This document shows, one piece after another, positions 49,714 through 58,851 of a stretch of DNA of 64,000 nucleotides. The first letter of the stretch is position 1, and every line of letters starts with the position of its first letter. Position numbers and translations under genes: made by a program. The notes beneath the pieces are model-generated. The model did not search any database. It had not been told where the DNA came from and saw only the letters and a list, made by a program, of their open reading frames with translations. Source of the stretch: Gp1-AA145 sp963757135 (GTDB taxonomy: Bacteria; Acidobacteriota; Terriglobia; Terriglobales; Acidobacteriaceae); contig CAVWQE010000008.1 of NCBI GenBank assembly GCA_963757135.1, positions 310,001 to 374,000 of the forward strand. The letters are read 5' to 3'.

Positions 49714-50933
49714 AAAACATCATGCGCGCGACCGCAGCGCTATGGATATTTTCGACTTGGGGATGGTCCCAGTCTGCGCAGGAAAGAAGCTTTTCTCAAT
49801 CCGTCATTGCGGTGCAAGATGCTGTAAAAACCGCCGGAGGAACTACTGGAACTCTGCCGATTCTCGACGGTTTTGTCGCCGGGGTGGACGGGTTGGAACA
49901 ATACCAGCGTCCGTATTACAAATGCACGATTTCCGTTGTACCGGCGGCGTCTGGCGGATCGCGTGTGCGGGTGAGCGCGAAAATTACGGCATGGCACGGC
50001 GGCGCAAAGCCAGGTTATGTAGTTCTGCCATCAAACGGCCGACTTGAATCAGATCTGCTGGATAGGGTGGAGCAGGCGCTGGCCGGTGGCTCTAAGCAGA
50101 GCTCAGCCCAGCAAGCAAAGGCCGGTGTCCCCTATCGCTCGGTGCTAGCGCGGAAAAAAGACAATTCTTCGCCCGCAGACGAGCCCACGCTTTCCGCTCC
50201 AACCCCGCAGTTTCCCAGGCACTTCGATGCCGGCGCGCCGTCCGCCACGGCTGTAGCGCCAGTTGACCCGGCGCTACAACGCGAGGCCGACGGTCTGGCC
50301 GAAATTCTACGGAACCAGTCGCACCCGACGAATCTGGTTGCGGTAAAAAACGACCAGACACCGGTGTTGCAGACCCCGGCGCTGGACGCGAAGGTGCTCT
50401 TTCTGGCCAGCGCCGAAGATGAATTTGAAATTATCGAGGCGAATCCGGATTGGGTGCATGTTCGCATCTCGGGTATTTCGCGGGGCTGGCTGCGGCGCTC
50501 GCTGGTGGAGGTGTTGGACGGCTCGCAAGGTGTAGTCGCGGAAGCGACTCCACCTGCGCCTGCGGCAGTGGGCGCTACCGAGGCTGTGGCTCCCACGACC
50601 AGCGCATTCTCGATCAGCGGCGAGGAAAACGGTAACTTCCCCGGGAATTGGGAGCCGCTCAAAGGCAAGGCTGTAAAGATCGTCTCGGTGCAGGCATCGG
50701 GTCAGGTGACGAGCGCAGAACAAAAATTGCAATTCGCGGAGGAGATGTTTCACAAGCAGACGCTTTCGGCCACGCCGACAGCCGGTCTGGTAGTGATTTT
50801 CGATACCGAAGACGGCGGGATGATCGCCGCAACCGAACCTTCAATAGAGAAATTTAATAAGGGCGCAATTACCGAGCAGGCTTTCTGGAAGCAGTGTTTT
50901 ATTGATCCGCCAGAAATTTTGGGTTCAAAGTGA
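49710..50933 (+). CDS. Exported SH3-domain protein 2
   Basis: A 407-residue protein starting inside the previous stop (ATGA). Signal peptide MKNIMRATAALWIFSTWGWS. The middle contains a SH3-like segment (VLQTPALDAKVLFLASAEDEFEIIEANPDWVHVRISGISRGWLRRSLVEVL) and the C-terminus a globular part (NWEPLKGKAVKIVSVQASGQVTSAEQKLQFAEEMF). The two neighbours form one operon. No enzyme motif. Confidence 0.8.
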   Translation: MKNIMRATAALWIFSTWGWSQSAQERSFSQSVIAVQDAVKTAGGTTGTLPILDGFVAGVDGLEQYQRPYYKCTISVVPAASGGSRVRVSAKITAWHGGAKPGYVVLPSNGRLESDLLDRVEQALAGGSKQSSAQQAKAGVPYRSVLARKKDNSSPADEPTLSAPTPQFPRHFDAGAPSATAVAPVDPALQREADGLAEILRNQSHPTNLVAVKNDQTPVLQTPALDAKVLFLASAEDEFEIIEANPDWVHVRISGISRGWLRRSLVEVLDGSQGVVAEATPPAPAAVGATEAVAPTTSAFSISGEENGNFPGNWEPLKGKAVKIVSVQASGQVTSAEQKLQFAEEMFHKQTLSATPTAGLVVIFDTEDGGMIAATEPSIEKFNKGAITEQAFWKQCFIDPPEILGSK

Positions 50934-50967
50934 AAACGCTGTAGGGTGTGAATCCACTGAATGGAAG

Positions 50968-52206
50968 TTAGGTGGCTCCCGATCTAAATTCCGCGCGATT
51001 GAGATCCCGGTCACGCACGCCGACAAGATAAAGCAGACTATCGAGACCGAGATAAGAAACGGCATGGCTGGCGCTGCTCCGCACTAGCGGCTTGGCATGA
51101 AAGGCGATGCCCATACCGGCCAGGTTGAGCATAGGCAGATCATTCGCGCCGTCGCCCACGGCGACCACCTGGTCGAGAGAAATGTTTTCTTTTTCGGCGA
51201 GGGTCTGCAATAGCTCCGCCTTCTTTCTTCCATCCACTACTTCGCCCGCCACCGTGCCGGTTACGACGCCGTTCTCGATCTGAAGTTCATTGGCAAAGAC
51301 GTAATCGAGTCCGAGCAGCTTCTGCAAATGTTCGGCGAAGAAGGTGAAGCCGCCGGAGAGCACAGCGGTTTTATACCCAAGCGATTTTAATGTTGATGTC
51401 AGGCGTTCAGCGCCGTCGGCCAAAGGAATTGAATGTAATAATTCGCGCACTCGCTTTTCTTGCAGGCCCTTCAATAACGAGACACGCCGGGCGAAGCTCT
51501 GTTTGAAATCCAGTTCTCCACGCATGGCGGCTGCGGTAATGGCTGAAACCTGCTCGCCGACCCCATGCAATCGCGCCAGTTCGTCAATCACCTCGCCCTG
51601 AATGAGTGTGGAATCCATGTCGAACACAAACAGGCGTCGGTTGCGGCGGTAAATGCTTTCGCGCTGGAAGGCGATATCGATGTTGAAACGATGGGTGAGT
51701 TGCATTAACTCGGCGCGCAGCGCAGCCGAGGAATCGTTCTCACCGCTGATTTCGAGTTCGACGCACGCGTTTGCATTCTCGACGCGGGTGGTGAGCGAGA
51801 GGCGACCGGAAAGCCGCTCGATGCGATCGATATTGAACCCATGCTGCGAAACTGCGGCGCTGATGTCGGCAAACTGCCCGGCGGTGATCTGCCTTCCCAG
51901 CACGGTGACGATAAAGCGGAATTTTCCCTGCGATCCTACCCAATGCTGAAAAGCATCTTCGCTGACAGGGGTCAGTTTGATCTTCAGATCGAGTTCATGA
52001 GCGCGGACAATGAGATCTTTTTTCAGCGGCGTGAATTCGCGGCCGTTCGGGACCTCGATCAGAATGGCCAGGGTCAGAGTTTCGTGCACGACCGCCTGCC
52101 CGATATCAAGGATCCGGACGTCGTGGCCGGCAAGAATCGCCATCAGGGAACTGGTCAGCCCAGGCCGGTCACCACCTGAAAAATTAATGAGAATGATCTT
52201 GTTCAT
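50968..52206 (-). CDS. serB: Phosphoserine phosphatase with two ACT-like regions
   Basis: ATG at 52206 gives 412 residues. The first half has ACT-type regulatory segments (IILINFSGGDRPGLTSSLMAILA and KFRFIVTVLGRQITAGQFADISAAV); the second half is a HAD phosphatase with DMDSTLIQGEVIDELA, SGGFTFFAEHLQKLLGLDYVFANEL and AVGDGANDLPMLNLAGMGIAFHAKP. It removes phosphate from phosphoserine in the last step of serine synthesis. ACT domains suggest serine control. An upstream frame to 52257 is not used. Confidence 0.94.
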   Translation of the reverse strand: MNKIILINFSGGDRPGLTSSLMAILAGHDVRILDIGQAVVHETLTLAILIEVPNGREFTPLKKDLIVRAHELDLKIKLTPVSEDAFQHWVGSQGKFRFIVTVLGRQITAGQFADISAAVSQHGFNIDRIERLSGRLSLTTRVENANACVELEISGENDSSAALRAELMQLTHRFNIDIAFQRESIYRRNRRLFVFDMDSTLIQGEVIDELARLHGVGEQVSAITAAAMRGELDFKQSFARRVSLLKGLQEKRVRELLHSIPLADGAERLTSTLKSLGYKTAVLSGGFTFFAEHLQKLLGLDYVFANELQIENGVVTGTVAGEVVDGRKKAELLQTLAEKENISLDQVVAVGDGANDLPMLNLAGMGIAFHAKPLVRSSASHAVSYLGLDSLLYLVGVRDRDLNRAEFRSGAT

Positions 52207-52336
52207 CGCGGAAATTAGAAGCCTCGGCGTGCGTCGCGGACGAAGAGAGCCGCTCATTCAGATTATCAGGTTGCTCTTCGAGTCCCGTCGCACAACCTCA
52301 TCGCCGATGTTTGTTGTCTAAATGCCAGGAGGAAAC

Positions 52337-52555
52337 ATGCCGGCACGGAAGAAGAGTTCTGGATCACGTCGTTACGGAAAAGCAGCAAGCAAGACTGTTG
52401 CCAGCGCGATGCGTCGAAAAAAGAGCGGCACTTTGCGCTCGGGAAAAGGCGGAAAGGGCGGCAAGGTCAAGAGCCGCAAACAGGCGATCGCGATTGGCCT
52501 TTCTGAGGCGCGCAAGAAAGGCGCGAAAGTTCCCGCGAAACGAAAGGCAGCCTGA
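52337..52555 (+). CDS. Small basic DUF6496-type protein
   Basis: A 72-residue protein with AGGAGG four bases before the ATG. It is very basic (MPARKKSSGSRRYGKAASK, RKKSGTLRSGKGGKGGKVKSR) with the KQAIAIGLSEARKKGAKVP end that marks the DUF6496 family. Likely nucleic-acid binding; role unknown. Confidence 0.85.
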   Translation: MPARKKSSGSRRYGKAASKTVASAMRRKKSGTLRSGKGGKGGKVKSRKQAIAIGLSEARKKGAKVPAKRKAA

Positions 52556-52584
52556 GATATCTCTGGCGGAAGGCGGTCGCGGCG

Positions 52585-53511
52585 TTAAACGCCGGCGGCC
52601 GCAGCCTTTTGCCCGATCGTGACTGCGTCTTGAAGCTGGCGGAAAAGATCGCCCATCGCTGCGGGCGAGTGCGACATGAATAGTGTGTTGCTCTTGTCCT
52701 GGGCTCCGATTTCCTTGATGGTATCCAGATACTGGGTCACCAGCACCAGCATCATGACGTCCTTTGCGGTGGCGCCTTCGACTGCGGCCGAAAATGCTTC
52801 GATTGACTGCTTCAATCCTTCAATGATGGCCTTGCGTTGATTGGCAATGCCCTGGCCCTGGAGTGCCTTGCTTTCGGCTTCAGCTTCGGCCTGCTTTACT
52901 TTCAGGATTTTCTCGGCTTCACCACGGGCACTGGCCGCCACTTGCTCGCGCTGCGCCGCGTTGATCTCATTCATCGCGGCCTTCACTTTTTCGTCGGGTT
53001 GAATATCGGTTACCAGGGCCTGATCTATGGCGTAACCATAGGTCTGCATCACGTCATCAAGGCCTTGCTTAATGGCGATGGCGATGTCCGACTGCTGCAG
53101 GAAGGCGTCATCAAGATTCATCTTGGGCACGTGGCCGAGAATGACGTTGAACACATACGACGAGATTTGCTGCTTCGGATTGGCCAGCTTGTAGAAGGCC
53201 TCGTACACCTTCTCGGGAATCACGTGATACTGCACCGAGACTGGAATCTTCACAAAGACGTTGTCTTTGGTTTTGGTTTCAACGTCCAGCGCGAGTTGCT
53301 GCACCCGCAGATCGATGCGTCCGGCAATCTGGTCGAGGTAGGGAAGCTTGAAATTCATTCCGGCGGTCGCTACCCGCTGGAACTTGCCCATTCGCTGGAC
53401 GACGACTGCTGCCGCGGTCTCCACCTGAAAAAAGCCGCTGAGGATCGCTCCAAGAACGACAAGGGCGATGATTCCGTAGAAAACCAGCATGACCGTCTGG
53501 GAAGAGTCCAT
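52585..53511 (-). CDS. SPFH/Band 7 (stomatin-like) membrane protein
   Basis: A 308-residue protein with an N-terminal membrane helix (VMLVFYGIIALVVLGAILSGF), a SPFH domain (ETAAAVVVQRMGKFQRVATAGMNFKLPYLDQIAGRIDLRVQQLALD), a long charged coiled coil (AAMNEINAAQREQVAASARGEAEKILKVKQAEAEAESKAL) and a short C-terminus. Close to stomatin/QmcA-type proteins that organise membranes and proteases. A protease partner (NfeD) is not adjacent. Confidence 0.92.
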   Translation of the reverse strand: MDSSQTVMLVFYGIIALVVLGAILSGFFQVETAAAVVVQRMGKFQRVATAGMNFKLPYLDQIAGRIDLRVQQLALDVETKTKDNVFVKIPVSVQYHVIPEKVYEAFYKLANPKQQISSYVFNVILGHVPKMNLDDAFLQQSDIAIAIKQGLDDVMQTYGYAIDQALVTDIQPDEKVKAAMNEINAAQREQVAASARGEAEKILKVKQAEAEAESKALQGQGIANQRKAIIEGLKQSIEAFSAAVEGATAKDVMMLVLVTQYLDTIKEIGAQDKSNTLFMSHSPAAMGDLFRQLQDAVTIGQKAAAAGV

Positions 53512-53715
53512 GAGCAGCTCCTTTGACCTGAATCACAACGCGCGAGCGGGATTGCGAGGAATGATACCGTTTCACGCGGCAGAGCACAATTGAGAATTGC
53601 GGGGTTCTCAAGAGTCACATGCGCGAGGTGCGGATAGGCAAATAACGAGTGTCGCGCGGTCACCTGACCTTGCGGAGGTTTGGAAATGTAAGGAGTATGT
53701 GGTAAAGTAAGGAAA

Positions 53716-53979
53716 ATGAAATCCATGCAGAAGCAAGCCAAGATCACCAGCAAAGGTCAGATCACAGTTCCGCGGGAAATCCGCCGAACCTTGGGAGTTC
53801 GCCCGGGCGACCGTCTGGTTTTTGAGACTGATGGAAAGGGAATTCGCGTCCGGCCACTTCGGCAGAAAAGCGGATTTTCGAAGTATCGCGGCATCGGCAA
53901 CCCTGAAATCGGCTCCGGCAAAACAAACATCAATCGATGGCTTCGTGATCTACGCGGTGGCGATCTCCGCGGAAAATGA
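53716..53979 (+). CDS. AbrB/MazE-type antitoxin
   Basis: An 87-residue protein with a swapped-hairpin AbrB domain: QAKITSKGQITVPREIRRTLGVRPGDRLVFETDGKGIRVRPL. A longer basic tail (GSGKTNINRWLRDLRGGDLRGK) should bind the toxin. AAGGA precedes the start, and the region before it (53685-53712) has two GTAAGGA repeats. Stop and toxin start overlap. Confidence 0.9.
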   Translation: MKSMQKQAKITSKGQITVPREIRRTLGVRPGDRLVFETDGKGIRVRPLRQKSGFSKYRGIGNPEIGSGKTNINRWLRDLRGGDLRGK

Positions 53980-54401
53980 TTACGGCGATTGATACGAATT
54001 TGTTCATTGCTCTCTGGGACAAAGATCCCGGATTGAGTCTCGCGGCGCAAATGGCTCTAGAGGCGGCTTTTGTTCGGGGAAGCATAATCATTGCGGCCCC
54101 AGTCTTCGCGGAGTTAATGGCAGCGCCTGGACGTACAGAAACCTTCGTAAATCAATTCTTAGCGGAAACTTCAATCGCGGTTGACTGGAGCTTGGAGGAA
54201 CCGGTTTGGCGAGCTGCCGGTCGTGCTTTCCAGTCCTATGCTGAGCGCCGCCGCAAACAGCGCGACGCAGGCGCTCGCCGCATTCTTGCTGACTTCCTCA
54301 TTGGCGCCCATGCTCTCACGCGGGGCTATCGTCTGCTGACGCTGGACGAGCGCTTGTACAAGACCGCGTTCCCGGGGTTGAGGGTCGAAACTCTTTCGTA
54401 A
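53976..54401 (+). CDS. PIN-domain ribonuclease toxin
   Basis: A 141-residue PIN protein with acids in MITAIDTNLFIALWDKD (D6), FAELMAAPG (E), ILADFLIGAHAL (D) and LLTLDERLYKTAFPGL (D). It starts in the antitoxin stop codon (ATGA). Third PIN module in the window, each with a different antitoxin fold or gene order. Confidence 0.9.
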   Translation: MITAIDTNLFIALWDKDPGLSLAAQMALEAAFVRGSIIIAAPVFAELMAAPGRTETFVNQFLAETSIAVDWSLEEPVWRAAGRAFQSYAERRRKQRDAGARRILADFLIGAHALTRGYRLLTLDERLYKTAFPGLRVETLS

Positions 54402-54497
54402 TTTTCGGGATACAAGAGGAAGTTTGTAATGACTAGACATATAGGTTCGAGATCCCGATCATCAACCCGTTCAAGGCGGCGTAGCATGGCCATGTTC

Positions 54498-54974
54498 TTA
54501 TTCCCCGAACATGGGGACCTGCCGGACGTCTTCTGCGCCGCGGCGCTGGCGGCGCGAGGCGCCGATAACGGCCAGGACAGTCAGGGATTCCAGCGCGGTC
54601 CGGGGGACGAACAGGCGCTGCACGTTCGATCGCAAATCTGGGGGATTAATCAGGAAGCCCTCGGCGGTGGTCAGGCTCAGGTCGTTGGGCATGAGGCCTT
54701 CGAGAATCTCGCCGTCCTTGAATTTGATCCGCACCCACAAGCCTTCCGAGCGCGGGCGCGTGGTGAAGGTTTTTCTCGACAGAGATTCCGAATCACCGAA
54801 ATCGCGCACGAAAAAGACGCACTTGATGTCCGTGAGCTCAATCGCCACCACATTGCCGGAGGTGTTCAGCAGCTCGAACTTGCCATCGCGCACAAAATGC
54901 GCCGAGGCGACGTATCCGTTGAGCGAGTCGCGGTCAGCTTTGCGAACGATCACCTTTTTGTGGGTGGAAGGCAT
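54498..54974 (-). CDS. Unknown DUF6982-like protein
   Basis: From ATG 54974 the protein has 158 residues; a longer frame to 55079 would read through an AT-rich repeat. MPSTHKKVIVRKADRDSLNGYVA, DIKCVFFVRDFGD and LWVRIKFKDGEILEGLMPNDLSL form two beta domains of the type called DUF6982. No function known. Confidence 0.75.
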   Translation of the reverse strand: MPSTHKKVIVRKADRDSLNGYVASAHFVRDGKFELLNTSGNVVAIELTDIKCVFFVRDFGDSESLSRKTFTTRPRSEGLWVRIKFKDGEILEGLMPNDLSLTTAEGFLINPPDLRSNVQRLFVPRTALESLTVLAVIGASRRQRRGAEDVRQVPMFGE

Positions 54975-54979
54975 AGGAA

Positions 54980-55080
54980 AAAATTGGGAAATTGGGAAAT
55001 TTTGTAATTTGGTAATTGACAGACGCGGGTCGATTTGCGTTCCAAAATTACTCAATGACCCGATTTCCAAATTACCCAAT
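54980..55080. repeat. AT-rich imperfect inverted repeat
   Basis: ATTGGGAAATTGGGAAATT (54984) and TAATTTGGTAATTG on one side are mirrored by CCGATTTCCAAATTACCCAAT at 55060-55080. It reads like a dispersed repeat of a further family. The following 55081-55339 interval shows no gene. Confidence 0.6.
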
Positions 55081-55339
55081 CCGCTTCTGATTCTCGCATT
55101 TTCGCGGCGAAAACTTTGAGGTATCTGCCTTCACAGTAGCCAAAACAATAACGTTGTGATATTTTTTGTACTTCGCTGATCTCGCGAAATGAAACTAACC
55201 TGCTCATATAAAAGCACTTACAAAATATGGCTGTATGGATTTCCACAGATTGTGGAAATTTCCTGCCGGGGGGATCGCATTCTTGTCTGCGCTTCTGGGA
55301 GGAGCAGGCTGGTTGTAGGGCAGCATTTCACGACCAAGA

Positions 55340-56926
55340 ATGGCTGACTACATATACACAATGGAATTGCGGCTGACGCCGAACCAACAAAAGGGCGTCA
55401 ACCTGGTGCAGGATGTTGCCCGCGCGGCGGGGATGAATATCTATCTGACCGGGGGAGCTGTCCGCGACATAATCAGCGGCTTTCCCATCAGGGACCTGGA
55501 CTTTACGATCCAGGGCAATCCGCTGAAACTTCAGAAAGATCTGGAACGCGCGGGTTCGGTCATCGGGGGCACGGACGACTATTTTCACGTTGTTTATGCC
55601 ACCTTGCCGGGCGGAGTGCGGGCGGAAATCAGCAGCGCGCGGATCGAGCGTTTTGAGAAGACCGGCAAGCCTCCGATCATTACTCCGGCTACGATTATTG
55701 AAGACCTGCGGCGGCGCGATTTCACTGTCAATGCCATGGCATTGTCGCTGAACCCCGGTTCGCGCGGACTGCTCATGGATCCCTTCAACGGGGCGGCGGA
55801 TATCGAAGCCAAGCTGGTCCGCATCCTGCACAACTATGCCTTCGTCGAAGATCCTTCCCGGTTGATTCGCGCTTCGCGCTTCGCGGCGCGATTCCACTGG
55901 CCGCTGGAAGAACGCACCCAGGCGCGCTACGACTCGGCAAAAGAAAACAATTACGTCGAATACATCAGTGATCGCGCGATCGGATACGAAATTGAGCAGT
56001 TGGCGTATGAAGACGATGCGCTCAATGTTGTCCGCGTTCTGGAGAAAGAGGACTGGCTCAAAGTTCTAAGCCCGCATTGGACCACCGCCAAGGTTGATAC
56101 CAACGGTTTGTCCGCCCTGATGAAGGCGCGGCAGCAAATGGTCGATTTGGGATACGCTCCCGACCCCGCTCCAGCAGTGTTGGAGTTTCTGACCGCGCGC
56201 CTGAATGAGAAGGAGACCGCCGATATACGCAAGATGATTCCACGGCGCGATTTGGCTGAGGCTTGGCGTGATCTGGATCTGCATGCCAAAGAATTATCCA
56301 AGCGGCTGACCGGGAAGGAAGCGGCGACGCCATCGCGGACGTGGAAACTGCTATCCAGCGCCCGTCAGGAAATGGTGCTTTACCTGGCAGTGACCTCGCG
56401 ACAGCAGGCGGTGGAGCAGAAGATCAAGAATTTCATGACCAAGTGGCGGCAGGTGCAGCAGAAGATTCCGTTGCCGGAAATGACTGAACTTCTGATCACG
56501 CCGCAACTACCTGAGTATCCAAAAATCGCAGAAGAAGTTTTCATGCTTTTGCTGGACGGAAAGCTGCGGTCGCGTACTGAGATTTTGAGATTTCTCAAAC
56601 CGCTTGCGCCACCCCCGCCGCCCCCGCCACCGCCTCCGAAGCGGGGACGCGGAGCCAAAGCTGCGGCGGCGGCCCAGGCGACAGTTGCGGCCGCGCAGGC
56701 CGCGGGAAAGAAGAAAGGCAAGGGTGCTGTTGCTCCAGTTGCGACGGCGGCAAAAGCTCCCGAGCCGAATAAGGCAGGCAAGCCGGCCTCCGCACCGCCA
56801 AAGAAGGCCGTACCCGTGCCAGTTCCTGCGAAGAAAGCTACTCCTGCTCCGGCAAAGGCCGCAAAGAAAGCCGCGCCTGCCAAGAAGGCACCGAGAAAGC
56901 CTAACAGGGCCAGCAAGAAACACTAG
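55340..56926 (+). CDS. tRNA nucleotidyltransferase/poly(A) polymerase family protein with H1-like tail
   Basis: A 528-residue protein. Residues ~30-160 hold the class II nucleotidyltransferase core: LTGGAVRDIISGFPIRDLDFTIQG (GG.VRD and DxD) and IIEDLRRRDFTVNAMALSLN; a head domain follows (LVRILHNYAFVEDPSRLIRASRFAARFHW). The middle is helical. From about residue 425 there is a run of ten prolines and then a ~90-residue Lys/Ala/Pro tail (KKAVPVPVPAKKATPAPAK, AKKAAPAKKAPRKPNRASKKH), like histone H1. The enzyme adds CCA or A residues to RNA; the tail probably binds nucleic acid. Confidence 0.9.
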   Translation: MADYIYTMELRLTPNQQKGVNLVQDVARAAGMNIYLTGGAVRDIISGFPIRDLDFTIQGNPLKLQKDLERAGSVIGGTDDYFHVVYATLPGGVRAEISSARIERFEKTGKPPIITPATIIEDLRRRDFTVNAMALSLNPGSRGLLMDPFNGAADIEAKLVRILHNYAFVEDPSRLIRASRFAARFHWPLEERTQARYDSAKENNYVEYISDRAIGYEIEQLAYEDDALNVVRVLEKEDWLKVLSPHWTTAKVDTNGLSALMKARQQMVDLGYAPDPAPAVLEFLTARLNEKETADIRKMIPRRDLAEAWRDLDLHAKELSKRLTGKEAATPSRTWKLLSSARQEMVLYLAVTSRQQAVEQKIKNFMTKWRQVQQKIPLPEMTELLITPQLPEYPKIAEEVFMLLLDGKLRSRTEILRFLKPLAPPPPPPPPPPKRGRGAKAAAAAQATVAAAQAAGKKKGKGAVAPVATAAKAPEPNKAGKPASAPPKKAVPVPVPAKKATPAPAKAAKKAAPAKKAPRKPNRASKKH

Positions 56927-57004
56927 CCGGTAGCGACCTTTCTCTGTCTGTTGACCTTCGATGACTGTCGATGCCTAAGTCCATTTTTCAGCGATAATGC
57001 ACTC

Positions 57005-58447
57005 ATGGGCGGTGTCTCTGCCATCGTCGGGCCGGAGTTCTCCTCGCATGCCATGCGCGCAGAGAAGCGCGCCGTTGCTACTAATTCGTTGCTGGCAGCA
57101 CTCGCCATCACGACGCTGAAGATCGTCGTAGGCCTCAGCACCGGTAGTCTCGGCATTTTGTCTGAGGCTGCACACTCCGGGCTCGACCTGATCGCGGCCG
57201 CGATCACACTTTTCTCGGTCCGCGTTTCCGACAAGCCTGCTGACGCCGATCACCAATACGGCCACGGCAAGGTGGAGAATTTTTCTGCCTTCATTGAGAC
57301 CGGGCTGCTGCTCATCACCTGTGTGGTCATTGTTTATGAAGCTTGCAAGCGGCTGTTCTTTCACCACGTCGAAATCGAACCGACGCTGATTGCTTTCCTG
57401 GTGATGTTCGTTTCCATGGCGCTCGATTTCTGGCGGTCGCGCGCGCTGGGAAAGATCGCTGACAAATATGACAGTCAGGCACTGCAGGCGGACGCTCTGC
57501 ATTTTTCCACCGACATCTGGTCCAGTGGCGTGGTCGCCATCGGGCTTCTGCTGGTGCTGGTGGGAAGAAAGCTAGGGGTCCCGTGGCTGATCGAAGCTGA
57601 CCCCGTGGCCGCGCTTTTTGTTGCCGGCGTTATTGTCTGGGTCAGCACGCGGCTGGCGCTGAAAACCGTAGATGCATTGCTGGATACCGCGCCCGCAGGG
57701 GCCCGGAGCAAGATCATCAATGCCTTGCGCAGCGTTGAAGGCCTGCTCGAAGTGGATCGTGTACGCATAAGGCGGGCGGGGAACCGTTACTTCGCCGATG
57801 TCTCCGTTGGACTAGCGCGCAATGTAACCTTCCAGAAGTCGGGGCAGGTTGCCGACGAAGTTACGCGGGCGGTACATCAGGTGCTGCCCAACACGGATGT
57901 GGTCGTGCACTCCATTCCTCGTGCGCCCTCAGCGGAAAATATTTTTGACCGCGTGCGTGCCGTTGCCACCCGGCACAACCTGAACGTCCACGACGTGAGT
58001 ATTCAGGATCTCGATGGCAGCCTGCACGTGGAGCAGCACATCGAGATGGACGAACGCCTCCCACTTAAAGAAGCTCATGAGCAGGTGACCAGGCTGGAAG
58101 GCGAAATTCGCCAAGATGTTCCCGAGATCGCCTCCATTCTCACGCACATTGAAAGCGAACCGGCCACCATCGAGCAAGGTGAACAGATGCAGCGGGACGC
58201 GCAACTGGAAGAGCGGCTGAAGACCGCGGGCAGTGAGTTTCCCGAAATCCTCGATATGCACGACATCGAAGTGAAACGCGTGCGCGAGCATGTGTACGTC
58301 TCCTGCCACTGCACTTTTGCAGATGACTTGCCGCTGGCGCGGGTGCACGACGTTTCCACGGCACTTGAAATTCGTTTCAAGCAGGAGGCACCGGAACTTT
58401 TCCGAGTGCTCATACATCCTGAACCCAGCACCGACAACAGGAGATAA
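57005..58447 (+). CDS. Cation diffusion facilitator family transporter, long form
   Basis: From ATG 57005 the protein has 480 residues. The membrane part has six helices with the metal site residues in AAHSGLDLIAAAI (HxxxD) and ADALHFSTDIWSS (HxxxD); DHQYGHGKVENFSA is the family loop. The cytoplasmic part is about twice the usual length, with two domain-like halves (IINALRSVEGLLEVDRVRIRRAGNRYFADVSV and EILDMHDIEVKRVREHVYVSCHC). It exports Zn2+, Fe2+ or similar ions. OsmC and EamA genes follow with 2-3 base gaps. Confidence 0.9.
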   Translation: MGGVSAIVGPEFSSHAMRAEKRAVATNSLLAALAITTLKIVVGLSTGSLGILSEAAHSGLDLIAAAITLFSVRVSDKPADADHQYGHGKVENFSAFIETGLLLITCVVIVYEACKRLFFHHVEIEPTLIAFLVMFVSMALDFWRSRALGKIADKYDSQALQADALHFSTDIWSSGVVAIGLLLVLVGRKLGVPWLIEADPVAALFVAGVIVWVSTRLALKTVDALLDTAPAGARSKIINALRSVEGLLEVDRVRIRRAGNRYFADVSVGLARNVTFQKSGQVADEVTRAVHQVLPNTDVVVHSIPRAPSAENIFDRVRAVATRHNLNVHDVSIQDLDGSLHVEQHIEMDERLPLKEAHEQVTRLEGEIRQDVPEIASILTHIESEPATIEQGEQMQRDAQLEERLKTAGSEFPEILDMHDIEVKRVREHVYVSCHCTFADDLPLARVHDVSTALEIRFKQEAPELFRVLIHPEPSTDNRR

Positions 58448-58449
58448 AC

Positions 58450-58848
58450 GTGTGCGTCTCTAGCGCAAAGTGGACGGGTCAGATGCGTTTTGAAGGAGCC
58501 GGTAATTCCGGATTACGGTTGCTCATGGACGGCGACAGCAAGGCGGCGAACAGTCCTATGGAGTTGCTACTAATCGCTCTGTGCGGATGCACGGGCTATG
58601 ACGTGGTCAGCATTTTACAAAAAAAGCGAGAGCCCTTCACTGGAGTTGAAGTCAGCGCGGAAGCTGAGAAGGCTGCGCAACCTCCGCGGGTTTATACCGC
58701 GATCAAGCTTGTCTATCGCGTTCGCGGGCAGGTTTCAAGAAAGGCGGTCGAAGATGCGGTCCGTCTGTCAGAAGGGAAATACTGTTCCGTATCGGCGATG
58801 CTCAGCAAGACTGCAAAAATCACCTACCGCATAGAACTGGATTCCTGA
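58450..58848 (+). CDS. OsmC/Ohr family protein
   Basis: A 132-residue protein with the two redox cysteines of the OsmC family in LCGCTGYDVVSIL and EGKYCSVSAML. These proteins detoxify organic peroxides. It begins two bases after the transporter stop, in the same operon. Confidence 0.9.
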   Translation: MCVSSAKWTGQMRFEGAGNSGLRLLMDGDSKAANSPMELLLIALCGCTGYDVVSILQKKREPFTGVEVSAEAEKAAQPPRVYTAIKLVYRVRGQVSRKAVEDAVRLSEGKYCSVSAMLSKTAKITYRIELDS

Positions 58849-58851
58849 GCG

